From RUG563 sp045589355 (GTDB lineage Bacteria > Bacillota > Clostridia > Christensenellales > Aristaeellaceae): DNA of 64,000 nt. The notes under the pieces were generated by a model. The model was given only the letters and a program-made list of their open reading frames with translations. It was not told where the DNA came from and searched no databases. The position numbers and the translations under genes were made by a program. The stretch lies in contig JAZNOW010000022.1 in the NCBI GenBank assembly GCA_045589355.1, positions 1-64,000 on the forward strand, written 5' to 3'. Below, piece by piece: positions 1 through 8,224 of this stretch (positions within the stretch are counted from its first letter, which is position 1; each line of letters opens with the position of its first letter).

Positions 1-96
1 AGGCGAAATATCCTGACCATACCCTGTATATTCAAGAAGAAATTGTCCTTGTGCATCTATTCCGCTGCACTTAAATTTCAGCATATCATTTCCCAA
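1..96 (-). CDS. YbhB/YbcL (PEBP) family protein, 5' end only
   Basis: The left edge holds the first 32 codons of a leftward gene. From a TTG at 96 it reads GNDMLKFKCSGIDAQGQFLL, followed by an EYTGYGQDISP segment. AGGAGG at 110-105 lies 8 nt before that TTG. An ATG at 84 in the same frame is an alternative start, but it is 20 nt from the ribosome site. The opening strand and the GQDISP-type segment resemble the start of phosphatidylethanolamine-binding (YbhB/YbcL, Raf-kinase-inhibitor-like) proteins, which have DxSPPL at this place. The rest lies outside the window, so the family call rests on about 30 residues. It follows the promoter at 184-155. Confidence 0.5.
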   Translation of the reverse strand, partial: MGNDMLKFKCSGIDAQGQFLLEYTGYGQDISP

Positions 97-154
97 ATTA
101 AAATCCTCCTCATCAGTTACACATCACGCTGTAAACTTCAAGTTTATCGGTTTC

Positions 155-184
155 ATTCTATCATAGAAAAACAAAAAAGTGCAA
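155..184 (-). promoter_or_regulatory. Promoter inside repeat copy A
   Basis: On the minus strand TTGCAC (184-179) and TAGAAT (160-155) are separated by 18 nt. The same layout is kept in copy B (TTGCTG, 17 nt, TAGAAT), which supports real promoter function. It points at the partial gene at 96-1. Confidence 0.6.
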
Positions 185-199
185 GCCAGCCAAGGCTTG
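166..199 (-). terminator. Hairpin with T tract before the promoter (copy A)
   Basis: On the minus strand CAAGCC (199-194) pairs with GGCTTG (187-182) and is followed by TTTTTTGTTTTT. It would end the leftward transcript that contains the zincin gene. The right arm overlaps the -35 box of the next promoter. Confidence 0.5.
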
Positions 200-352
200 T
201 GCTGCCATCGTTTGCTCAATGGCAGGAGGATAACTCCTTCCTTTCCAGCACCCTCACTGACAGTTCTTTTTTTGTTTGTCATCTTTGTTCTGAAGGATGG
301 AGAACGGCTGTCCATTGGAATACAGTGTTTGCCGGGTAATTGCTTTTCTCTG

Positions 353-1378
353 TCAGGCCAGGAATTTCTTGCCGCCGGTCAGACGGACCGCTTCGTTATA
401 CGTATCGATTATTTTTTCGGGATGCTTCAGCGCTTCAAAGAGCCGCTCCTTGCCCAAAACGTGATCGATCAGACCAAACAGATAGCAGCCCAGATAGTAG
501 GTGGGATATTGGGTAATGGCATGTTCCTCACCCGTTTTGAGGCTGCGATAGGAGAATTGCTCATAGTGGCTGCCCACCAATTCTGCCACCTGATCCACGG
601 TCATGGTTCGGGCAGCGTTCAGGTCTTTTTGCAGCATGGCAAACAGTTCGTCAAACTCTGTTTCATACAGCGCCATGTCTGCTTCGTCCATACAGTAAAT
701 ACCGTCCGGATATTTGGCGGGCTTATTGGCCGCCGGTTGATTGTTGGAGAAATGGACGGCAAGCCCTTCGAAAGCGAAATTCAGCAGGAAGTATTCCTCC
801 GGCTTCATTTCCTCCGGAATCAACGAACCGAAGAAGGTGTGATGAATTTCGTGGGCTATCAGATGCAGCAGCCCTTTTTTGCTGTGAACATAGCCCAGAT
901 TGGCCACGTCAAAATCAATATAGTTTTCGTAGGGCCAGCCGAAGGAATTCCCGATGGAGACGAGCAGAAGGATATTCATATCCATCTCCCGGAGCAGGAG
1001 CCGGTCGGGAAGGGCGTTGGCAAGCAGGATCTCGATGCAGGCAATATCATCTTCCGAAAAAGAGAAGAACAGCTGCATGGTTTTCAGGGACGCATCCATA
1101 TTCCCGTAAAATTTCAGGAAGCTTTCCTGTTTTGCCTGAAGCCGGGGATTGGAGAATTCCTTACGGTCGAAATTCATAAAGAAATCAACGGCTTCCTCAA
1201 ATGAGATCCCGCAGACAGGCAAGCCTTCCATGCCATAGCGGGCAAACTCTATCCGGTAATCCTCCGTTTGAAGAATTTCGCGAAGTCTTTGTTCATTGCG
1301 GATATTCTGTTCTTTTGCCGCTCGCAACCAATCCAGCATTGGCTGGAGCGCTTGTGTGTGTATATTGATTTTCAGCAT
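353..1378 (-). CDS. HExxH zincin-like metallopeptidase (DUF5700-like)
   Basis: This is a 341-residue soluble protein without signal peptide or membrane segment. The clearest motif is AHEIHHTFFG, a canonical HExxH zinc site (His176, Glu177, His180), followed about 30 residues later by NFAFEGLAVHF, whose Glu is a likely third ligand. This pattern and the mixed-helical N-terminus resemble the putative zinc-dependent peptidase family DUF5700; substrates are unknown. An upstream in-frame ATG at 1420 exists, but the ATG at 1378 is preceded by AAAGGAG at ideal spacing, so I use the shorter form. It is the last gene of the leftward cluster, 66 bp after plsC. Metal binding is inferred from the motif; the biological role cannot be read from sequence. 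Confidence 0.75.
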   Translation of the reverse strand: MLKINIHTQALQPMLDWLRAAKEQNIRNEQRLREILQTEDYRIEFARYGMEGLPVCGISFEEAVDFFMNFDRKEFSNPRLQAKQESFLKFYGNMDASLKTMQLFFSFSEDDIACIEILLANALPDRLLLREMDMNILLLVSIGNSFGWPYENYIDFDVANLGYVHSKKGLLHLIAHEIHHTFFGSLIPEEMKPEEYFLLNFAFEGLAVHFSNNQPAANKPAKYPDGIYCMDEADMALYETEFDELFAMLQKDLNAARTMTVDQVAELVGSHYEQFSYRSLKTGEEHAITQYPTYYLGCYLFGLIDHVLGKERLFEALKHPEKIIDTYNEAVRLTGGKKFLA

Positions 1379-1444
1379 TCTTGCTCCTTTTGGCGAACCT
1401 TGAAGAAAGCCAGCCTTCATCTGTATACGATCAGAAAGGAAGGC

Positions 1445-2074
1445 TTATTTCTTTGCGTGTTCATCCTGCATGGCCCAGAAGGTTTCCTGAATGCGCCGGG
1501 AGAGGATGTCCACCGTTTCGGTATTCAGGCCCTGTGCCTTCAGGTCGGAGATATCCATGGGTTCGCCCACGTACACATGGGCACGGCGGAAAGGCTTGAG
1601 CCCCTTATCGAAATACACAGGCAGCAGCTGTACGCCGGCGCGCAGGGCGATGAAGGCGGTGCCCGATTCCACTTCGTGCATCAGGCTGGGCAGGTGACGG
1701 GTACCTTCGGGGAAAATGCCCAGCACTTCGCCGTTCTTTACAGCGCCCATGCACTGGCGCATGGCGGCCATATCGGTATTGTGCCGATCCACATGGATCA
1801 TGTTCATTTTCTTGGCAAACCAGCTGATCAGCGGCATTTTGGCAATTTCCTTTTTGCCCAGCCAGCGGATGTAATGCCGTTTGCAGGCGTAGGAAAGGAA
1901 GAGGGGATCCAGCATGGAATGGTGGTTGGAAATGAGGATGTAGGGAGCGTCCATGTTCAGCTTTTCCCGGTTATGGAAGGTGGCGGGGTAGAGGGTATGG
2001 GAAAGGAAGCAGGCAAGCCCCTGCACGATGTGGTAAGGGATGTTCTTTTTCTTTTTGGCAGTATTATTTTCCAT
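1445..2074 (-). CDS. plsC: 1-acyl-sn-glycerol-3-phosphate acyltransferase
   Basis: A 209-residue PlsC-type acyltransferase that transfers an acyl chain to lysophosphatidic acid to make phosphatidic acid at the inner face of the membrane. The two family blocks are clear: NHHSMLDPLF (the HX4D catalytic pair, near residue 50) and FPEGTRH (near 123). Length is normal for the short bacterial forms. Its start overlaps the end of cmk by 11 bp, so the two are translationally coupled, an arrangement common in Clostridia. The region after the stop contains a weak AGCCTTC/GAAGGCT inverted repeat (1412-1445) that may attenuate transcription into the zincin gene. Confidence 0.93.
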   Translation of the reverse strand: MENNTAKKKKNIPYHIVQGLACFLSHTLYPATFHNREKLNMDAPYILISNHHSMLDPLFLSYACKRHYIRWLGKKEIAKMPLISWFAKKMNMIHVDRHNTDMAAMRQCMGAVKNGEVLGIFPEGTRHLPSLMHEVESGTAFIALRAGVQLLPVYFDKGLKPFRRAHVYVGEPMDISDLKAQGLNTETVDILSRRIQETFWAMQDEHAKK

Positions 2075-2744
2075 ACTTCTCCTCCGCGATTTTCAGGATG
2101 GCAGCCACCGTTTCGTCAAACGTGTAGTTGCTGGAATCCAGCAAAATGGCGTCCTCTGCCTGGCGCAGGGGGGTAAGGTCCCGGGTGGTATCCTGCAAAT
2201 CCCGTGCGTTTACTTCGGCCAGAACGTCTTCAAACGTGGCATACGTGCCCTTTTCCTGCAGCTGCAGAAGGCGGCGGCGGGCACGTTCTTCCGCAGAAGC
2301 TGTGAGGAAAATTTTCACCGTGGCATCGGGCAGCACCACCGTGCCGATATCCCGTCCGTCCAGCAGCATGGGCTGGGCAGAGGCCATTTCCTGCTGCCGG
2401 CGCACCAGCATGCTGCGCACCGGCACATAGCGGCTGACGGCAGATGCGGCACCGCCCACTTCCTGGGTGCGGATGAAGGGGGTCACATCCCGGCCGTTGA
2501 GCAGGGTGAGCTGCTTGCCGTCCTGGTATTTTACGTCCACCAGCGCCTTGCCCTCTTCACACATGCGGGATACAGCGGCTTCGTCGTAAGGGTCAATGCC
2601 CATTTCCAGGGCGTACAGGCCTACGGCGCGGTACATGGCACCGGTATCCAGGTGCAGGATGTTCAGCTTCTGGCAGACGACGTCTGCAATGGTGGATTTG
2701 CCGGCGCCGGAGGGGCCGTCGATGGCAATGGTCAAAGGCTTCAT
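2064..2744 (-). CDS. cmk: Cytidylate kinase
   Basis: A 226-residue CMP/dCMP kinase that makes CDP and dCDP from ATP. The N-terminus has the P-loop GPSGAGKST, followed by the HLDTGAMYRA nucleotide-binding block. LDGRDIGTVVLPDA lies near residue 150 and the ASAEERARRR lid region near 180. Full length. It lies 22 bp downstream of hslU and overlaps plsC, so it is probably part of the same transcript. Nothing looks unusual in the active-site blocks. Confidence 0.96.
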   Translation of the reverse strand: MKPLTIAIDGPSGAGKSTIADVVCQKLNILHLDTGAMYRAVGLYALEMGIDPYDEAAVSRMCEEGKALVDVKYQDGKQLTLLNGRDVTPFIRTQEVGGAASAVSRYVPVRSMLVRRQQEMASAQPMLLDGRDIGTVVLPDATVKIFLTASAEERARRRLLQLQEKGTYATFEDVLAEVNARDLQDTTRDLTPLRQAEDAILLDSSNYTFDETVAAILKIAEEKYGK

Positions 2745-2766
2745 GAAGAAAAACCTCGCTTTCGTA

Positions 2767-4131
2767 TTACAGAATGTAGCGGCGCATATCCGCCTGTTTG
2801 GAGCCTTTCAGGTGTTCTTTCACGTAATCGGCCGAGATGGAAAGGTATACATCGGGCATGTTTTCGCCGCCGGCATTGAAGGATACGTCTTCCAGCAGTT
2901 CTTCAAACACGGCATGCAGCCTGCGAGCGCCGATATCTTCGCCTTCTTCGTTGGCCCGCATGGCGATGCCGGCAATTTCGTTCAGCGCATCTTCCTCGAA
3001 GGAAAGGTGCACCTTATCCACTTCCAGCAGCGCCGTATACTGGCGGGTGATGGCGTTATCGGTTTTGGTGAGGATGTTGACAAAGTCCTCTTTGGTAAGG
3101 CTCTTGAGGTTCACATGCACGGGGAAGCGGCCCTGGAGTTCGGGAATGAGGTCCGTCACTTTCGCCACATGGAATGCACCGGCGCCGATAAAGAGCATGA
3201 AATCGGTGCGGATGGGGCCGTATTTGGTGTTGACGGTGGAGCCTTCCACGATGGGCAGGATATCCCGCTGCACGCCCTCCCGGCTCACGTCCGGGCCGTG
3301 GCCCTGGCCGTTCTTGGCGGCGATTTTGTCAATTTCGTCCAGGAAGATGATGCCGTTCTGTTCGCACCGGCGCACCGCTTCTTCCTTCACAGCGTCTTCG
3401 TCGATCAGCTTGGAAGATTCTTCGTCAATGAGGATCTGCCGGGCTTCCTTCACCTTCACATGGCGCATTTTGGTTTTTTTCGGCATCATGCCGCCCATCA
3501 TATCGCCGATGCTAATGGAAGCGCCGCCCACTTCCAGCTGGGGGGAGGATTCTTCCACTTCGATCTCCAGTTCCTTTTCCTCCAGTTCACCCCGCAGCAG
3601 CTGTTCCCGCACTTCGCTGCGCTTGCGGCTGATTTCGGCGCTTTCTTCGGGAGTGGCTTCGGGTTCGGGCTTGCGGCCCAGCAGGAAATCAAGGGGGTTA
3701 TTGTTATTCTTCCTGGGGGCATGGATGAGCAGGCTGACCAGCCGGTCTTCCGCCAGCACCTGCGCACGGGTTTTCACCTTTTCCGCATGCTCGCGCTTGA
3801 CCATGTGGAAAGCATTTTCTGCCAGGTCCCGGATGATGGATTCCACATCCCGGCCCACATAGCCCACTTCGGTAAACTTGGTGGCTTCCACCTTGATAAA
3901 CGGAGCATCCACCAGCTTGGCCAGACGCCGTGCTATTTCCGTTTTGCCCACGCCGGTCGGGCCCACCATCAGGATGTTTTTGGGGTAGATTTCGTCCCGC
4001 ATTTCCTTGGGCAGTTGGGATCGGCGGTAGCGGTTGCGAAGGGCAATGGCCACGGCACGCTTGGCGTCGTCCTGGCCGATGATGTAGCGGTTCAATTCCC
4101 GGACCACTTCACGGGGAGTCAATTCAGCCAT
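2767..4131 (-). CDS. hslU: ATP-dependent protease ATPase subunit HslU (ClpY)
   Basis: A 454-residue AAA+ unfoldase that partners HslV. Walker A is GPTGVGKTE (near residue 57) and Walker B is IIFLDEIDKI (near 257). The family-specific intermediate domain lies between them (about 110-240). The C-terminal tail ends RRYIL, matching the tail that inserts between HslV subunits to activate them. It sits 15 bp after hslV. In B. subtilis the next gene is codY; here it is cmk. The 1365-bp length is normal. Confidence 0.97.
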   Translation of the reverse strand: MAELTPREVVRELNRYIIGQDDAKRAVAIALRNRYRRSQLPKEMRDEIYPKNILMVGPTGVGKTEIARRLAKLVDAPFIKVEATKFTEVGYVGRDVESIIRDLAENAFHMVKREHAEKVKTRAQVLAEDRLVSLLIHAPRKNNNNPLDFLLGRKPEPEATPEESAEISRKRSEVREQLLRGELEEKELEIEVEESSPQLEVGGASISIGDMMGGMMPKKTKMRHVKVKEARQILIDEESSKLIDEDAVKEEAVRRCEQNGIIFLDEIDKIAAKNGQGHGPDVSREGVQRDILPIVEGSTVNTKYGPIRTDFMLFIGAGAFHVAKVTDLIPELQGRFPVHVNLKSLTKEDFVNILTKTDNAITRQYTALLEVDKVHLSFEEDALNEIAGIAMRANEEGEDIGARRLHAVFEELLEDVSFNAGGENMPDVYLSISADYVKEHLKGSKQADMRRYIL

Positions 4132-4146
4132 CCGTTACACCCTCCT

Positions 4147-4686
4147 TTACACATCTTCAACGATCACGTTATCGTTGGTATACACACAGATGGATGCGGC
4201 AATGTGCAGCGCTTTCTCTGCAATATCGTGGGCAGAAAGGGCGGTGTTTTCACTGAGGGCACGGGCGGCTGCCAGGGCATAATTGCCGCCGGAACCGATG
4301 GCCACCACGCCGCTGTCCGGCTCCATCACTTCGCCGGTACCGGAAAGCACCAACAGTTGGCTGGGATCGGCCACGATCATCATGCAGTTCATCTGCCGCA
4401 TGCCCTGTTCGGAACGCCACAATTGGGCCAGCTGTACGGCGGCACGTTCCAGGTTGCCGTTGCACTGGGTCAGTTTTTCTTCGAATTTATCAAAGAGGGT
4501 GAAGGCGTCCACCACGGTGCCGGCAAAGCCTGCCACCACCTTGCCGCCAAACAGACGGCGCACCTTTCTTGCGTTGGATTTAAAAATAACGCTTTCGCCC
4601 ATGGTGACCTGACCGTCACCGGCGATGGCGATTTTTCCATCTTTCTTCACGGCACAGATGGTTGTGCCTTTCAACTCGATGCTCAT
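4147..4686 (-). CDS. hslV: ATP-dependent protease proteolytic subunit HslV (ClpQ)
   Basis: A 179-residue N-terminal-nucleophile protease subunit of the HslUV complex. The core is unmistakable: GTTICAVKKDGKIAIAGDGQ at the start, then AIGSGGNYALAAARAL and an ICVYTND block near the C-terminus. In most HslV proteins the first Thr of TTI is exposed after Met removal, but here six extra residues (SIELKG) come between the initiator Met and TTI. B. subtilis ClpQ/CodW has a similar short lead and has been reported to use an N-terminal serine, and Ser2 is also present here. The start is supported by GGAGGAG upstream. It is 15 bp ahead of hslU. Confidence 0.96.
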   Translation of the reverse strand: MSIELKGTTICAVKKDGKIAIAGDGQVTMGESVIFKSNARKVRRLFGGKVVAGFAGTVVDAFTLFDKFEEKLTQCNGNLERAAVQLAQLWRSEQGMRQMNCMMIVADPSQLLVLSGTGEVMEPDSGVVAIGSGGNYALAAARALSENTALSAHDIAEKALHIAASICVYTNDNVIVEDV

Positions 4687-4725
4687 ATAAATAAATCTCC
4701 TCCTTATATGCAGGATACAGGAAAA

Positions 4726-6063
4726 TTATGTCTTGATTGTGTCGGAAATGGGGTACATCTGATCGGCCCATGCTTCCATGAAAGACAACGCGCGCTCCGA
4801 AATGACAGTATAGCGTTCCTGCTTGTTGCGGATTTTTTTGTGCTGTTTATCCACCACCAGCCCGTCAATCAGGCCGAAGGCGCAGTTCATGGGCTGGAAA
4901 TGGCTGTTGGGGGTGCTGATATAGCGCCCCATGGCGCCCATGGCGGTGATACCGGGCAATTCCACGGTGCCAAGGCCGTTCAGATCCCGTCCAAGGGACA
5001 GGCCGCACAAAAGCCCGCTGGCTGCGCTTTCCACATAGCCTTCCACGCCCGTCATCTGACCGGCGAAATAGCATTGAGGCCGGCTGATCATTTCAAAATG
5101 AGCGTTGAGAAAGCCGGGGGAGTGGAGGAAGGTATTGCGGTGCATGACGCCGTACCGTGCATATTCTGCCTGTTCCAGGCCGGGGATCATGCCGAAGATG
5201 CGCTTTTGCTCCGGCCATTTGAGGCGGGTCTGGAAGCCCACCAGGTTATACAGCGTGCCTTCCTTGTTGTCCTGCCGCAATTGCACCACGGCGTATGCTT
5301 CCTTGCCGGTGCGGGGGTCAATGAGGCCAACGGGCTTCAGCGGGCCGAACGCCAGCACCATGGGGCCGCGCTTGGCCATGGATTCCACCGGCATGCAGCC
5401 CTCAAACACCTTGGTTTCTTCAAAACCATGAATTTCCGCCGTTTCTGCCGAAACAAGCGCCTGCACAAAGGCATGGTATTCCTGCTCGTTCATGGGGCAG
5501 TTGAGGTAATCATCCCCGCGGCCGTAGCGGCTCTGGCGGAAAATACGATCCATATTGAGGGAATCCAGCGTCACGATGGGGGCGGCGGCGTCGTAGAAAT
5601 TCAGGGTGTCCAGCCCGGGCAGGGCGGCAATGGCGTCGCTCATGGCGTCAGAAGTGAGGGGGCCGGTGGCGATGATGACGGGGCCGTCGGGAATTTGCGT
5701 TACTTCCCGATATTCAACGGTGACCAGCGGATGGTTCTTCAGTTTTTCGGTAATGTAGCCGGAAAAAGCATCCCGGTCTACCGCCAGGGCACCGCCGGCG
5801 GGCACCCGGGCATGGTCTGCCGCTTCCATGATGAGGGAGTGGCAAAGGCGCATTTCTTCTTTCAAAAGGCCCACGGCATTGGTGAGCCGGTCGGAGCGGA
5901 GGGAATTGGAGCAGACAAGCTCTGCAAAGAGGGGGCTGTGATGGGCGGGAGACATTTTCTCCGGCTTCATTTCAACCAGCGTTACCTCTACCCCCTGCAA
6001 TGCCAGCTGCCAGGCGGCTTCGCACCCAGCCAGGCCGGCGCCGATAACTGTTGCATGGGGCAT
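4726..6063 (-). CDS. trmFO: Methylenetetrahydrofolate-tRNA-(uracil-54-C5)-methyltransferase
   Basis: A 445-residue FAD- and folate-dependent enzyme that forms ribothymidine 54 in the T loop of tRNA. It replaces the SAM-dependent TrmA of other bacteria. The N-terminal dinucleotide fold has GAGLAGCEAAW, followed by the family block LVCSNSLRSD. The conserved cysteine of FEGCMPVESMA lies near residue 225. GVEGYVESAASGL and a C-terminal region complete the family layout. It starts 3 bp after topA ends, as in many Firmicutes (topA-gid). The gene that usually lies between trmFO and hslV (xerC/codV) is absent. Confidence 0.97.
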   Translation of the reverse strand: MPHATVIGAGLAGCEAAWQLALQGVEVTLVEMKPEKMSPAHHSPLFAELVCSNSLRSDRLTNAVGLLKEEMRLCHSLIMEAADHARVPAGGALAVDRDAFSGYITEKLKNHPLVTVEYREVTQIPDGPVIIATGPLTSDAMSDAIAALPGLDTLNFYDAAAPIVTLDSLNMDRIFRQSRYGRGDDYLNCPMNEQEYHAFVQALVSAETAEIHGFEETKVFEGCMPVESMAKRGPMVLAFGPLKPVGLIDPRTGKEAYAVVQLRQDNKEGTLYNLVGFQTRLKWPEQKRIFGMIPGLEQAEYARYGVMHRNTFLHSPGFLNAHFEMISRPQCYFAGQMTGVEGYVESAASGLLCGLSLGRDLNGLGTVELPGITAMGAMGRYISTPNSHFQPMNCAFGLIDGLVVDKQHKKIRNKQERYTVISERALSFMEAWADQMYPISDTIKT

Positions 6064-6066
6064 GGG

Positions 6067-8181
6067 TTATTCCTCCGTCTTTTCCTGCGTTACTTCCACC
6101 TTGTGGCGGCAGGTTTCGTTGCTGCAAAGATGGAATGCGGCGCCGCTGCGGGAGGTTTTGAGGGTCATATAGCTGCCGCACTTTTCGCATTTTTCTTTTA
6201 CGGGCATTTCCCAGGAAACAAAATCGCAATCCGGGTAGTGTTCGCAGCCGTAGAACTTGCGGTTTTTCCGGCTGGTTTTTTCCAGCAGCTTGCCGCCGCA
6301 CTTGGGGCAGGGGGCTTCGATGTAGGTAAGGATGGGCTTGGTGTTGCGGCATTCGGGGAAATTGGGGCAGGCAAGGAACCGGCCGAACCGGCCCATGCGG
6401 TACACCATCTGGGCGCCGCACTTATCGCACACTTCGTCGCTGGGCTCGTCCTTGATTTCCACTTTTTCAATGGCGTCTTCGGCTTTGTCCAGCATATCTT
6501 CAAAAGGCGGATAGAACTTGCGCAGCACGTTCTTCCATTCCATGTTGCCTTCTTCCACCTGGTCCAGTTCGTCTTCCAGCTGGGCGGTGAAATCCACATC
6601 CACGATGGCACCGAAATGTTCCGTCATCATGGCGTTGATCATTTTGCCCAGTTCTGTGGGGTAAAGGCGCTTGTTTTCGCGCATTACATAGCCGCGGGCA
6701 ATGATGGTGGTCACGGTGGGGGCATAGGTGGAAGGACGGCCGATGCCCTTTTCTTCCAGCGTGCGCACCAGGCTGCCTTCGGTGAACCGGGGCGGAGGCT
6801 GGGTGAAGTGCTGGTCGCTGGAAACGCTTTCGATCACCACAGGATCGCCAACGCTAAAAGCGGGCAGGGTGGATTCGGCGGTTTCGGTGGCTTCGTCGGT
6901 GCTTTCTTCATAGACGGAGGTAAAGCCGGCAAAGCGCTTGTGTTCGCCATAGAAGCGCAGGCCCACGCCGGCGCCTTCCACGTCCATGGAAAGGGTATCA
7001 TAAAGAGCGGGCTTCATCTGGCTGGCAATAAAGCGGGAATAGATGAGCCGGTAAAGCTGGAACTGTTCTTTGGTAAGGCTGGCTTTGATGGATTCGGGGG
7101 TACGGGTCACATCGGTGGGGCGGATGGCTTCGTGGGCATCCTGGGCATTGCGGCGGCCCTTGAATTCATTGGGGGTTTCGGGCAGGAATTCGGCGCCGAA
7201 ACGCTGGGGAATGTATTCACGCACGGCGTCCAGCGCTTCCTGGGAAATGCGTACGCTGTCGGTACGGATGTAGGTAACAAGACCCTGGGTGCCTTCGTTT
7301 TCCAGGTCAATGCCTTCGTAGAGCTGCTGCACAACCTGCATGGTTTTCTGGGTGGTGAAGTTCAGCTTGCGGCTGGCTTCCTGCTGGAGGGAGGAGGTTG
7401 TGAAGGGCGGGGCGGACAGCTTATGGCGCTCGCCGTTTTTGATGCTGTACACCGCAAAATGGGCATTTTCTACCCGTTCTCTGGCAATGCGGGCTTCTTC
7501 GCCGTTATGCAGGTCCGCCTTTTTGCCGTCCAGCGTGGCCAGGCGCAGGTTAAAGCTGGTTTTGCGGCCCCGGGCGGCAGGCAGAAGGGCGGTGGCGGTG
7601 ATATCCCAGTATTCTTCGGGAATGAAGTCTTCAATATCCTGTTCCCGGTCCACCACCAGACGGGTGGCAACGGATTGCACACGGCCGGCAGACAGGCCTT
7701 TTTTCACCTTGGCCCACAGAAGGGGGCTGATTTTGTAGCCGATCAGACGGTCCAGCGCACGGCGTGCCTGCTGGGCATCCACTTTGTCCAGGTCAATGGA
7801 GCGGGGGTTTTTCAGGGCGTTCTGTACAGCCTTCTGGGTTACTTCATGGAATTCGATGCGGCACGGCTCCGTCACATCCATGCCCAGTGTCTGGGCCAGA
7901 TGCCAGGAGATGGCTTCCCCTTCGCGGTCAGGGTCGGTTGCGAGGTAGATCTTGGAAGCGGCTTTGGCTTCCTTGCGGATCTTGGCCAGGATTTTGCCGC
8001 GGCCGTGGATGGTGATGTATTTGATTTCGAAATCATTCTGGGCATCCACACCCAGCTGGGATTTGGGCATATCCCGCACATGGCCCTGGCTGGCTTCCAC
8101 TTTGTAGCCACGGCCCAGGAATTTGGCAATGGTGCGTGCCTTGGAAGGAGATTCCACAATGATCAATTTGGTTTGTGCCAC
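6067..8181 (-). CDS. topA: DNA topoisomerase I
   Basis: A 704-residue type IA topoisomerase that relaxes negative supercoils. The Toprim domain begins at the N-terminus (LIIVESPSKARTIAKFLG) and contains the metal-binding TDPDREGEA. The active-site tyrosine lies in TYIRTDSVRIS. Three C-terminal zinc ribbons follow, each with paired CxxC and C...C ligands (CDKCG, CPKCG and CEKCG blocks, roughly residues 575-690). An upstream in-frame ATG at 8268 would overlap dprA. The GTG at 8181 has GGAGG 9 nt before it and begins VAQTKLIIVES, the normal start for the family, so I chose it. Same-strand neighbours are dprA upstream and trmFO downstream. Confidence 0.96.
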   Translation of the reverse strand: MAQTKLIIVESPSKARTIAKFLGRGYKVEASQGHVRDMPKSQLGVDAQNDFEIKYITIHGRGKILAKIRKEAKAASKIYLATDPDREGEAISWHLAQTLGMDVTEPCRIEFHEVTQKAVQNALKNPRSIDLDKVDAQQARRALDRLIGYKISPLLWAKVKKGLSAGRVQSVATRLVVDREQDIEDFIPEEYWDITATALLPAARGRKTSFNLRLATLDGKKADLHNGEEARIARERVENAHFAVYSIKNGERHKLSAPPFTTSSLQQEASRKLNFTTQKTMQVVQQLYEGIDLENEGTQGLVTYIRTDSVRISQEALDAVREYIPQRFGAEFLPETPNEFKGRRNAQDAHEAIRPTDVTRTPESIKASLTKEQFQLYRLIYSRFIASQMKPALYDTLSMDVEGAGVGLRFYGEHKRFAGFTSVYEESTDEATETAESTLPAFSVGDPVVIESVSSDQHFTQPPPRFTEGSLVRTLEEKGIGRPSTYAPTVTTIIARGYVMRENKRLYPTELGKMINAMMTEHFGAIVDVDFTAQLEDELDQVEEGNMEWKNVLRKFYPPFEDMLDKAEDAIEKVEIKDEPSDEVCDKCGAQMVYRMGRFGRFLACPNFPECRNTKPILTYIEAPCPKCGGKLLEKTSRKNRKFYGCEHYPDCDFVSWEMPVKEKCEKCGSYMTLKTSRSGAAFHLCSNETCRHKVEVTQEKTEE

Positions 8182-8224
8182 TTTTTCTTTCCTCCGTTTA
8201 TGAAAAATAAAGTAAATATCTGGC

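Larger units (their letters stand above)
133..273 (-). repeat. Terminator-promoter element, copy A
   Basis: An intergenic block of about 140 bp has a second copy in the opposite orientation at 32732-32876. In the best stretch, 26 of 27 bases match (TTCAAGTTTATCG, one variable base, TTTCATTCTATCA). Further matching blocks are the AAGCC/GGCTTG inverted repeat, an AGGAyAACTCC block, and a distal CCCTC...CTGA...T-run. On the minus strand it carries a hairpin followed by a long T tract and then a promoter. It therefore ends the zincin gene and starts the leftward YbhB-like gene. Confidence 0.7.
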
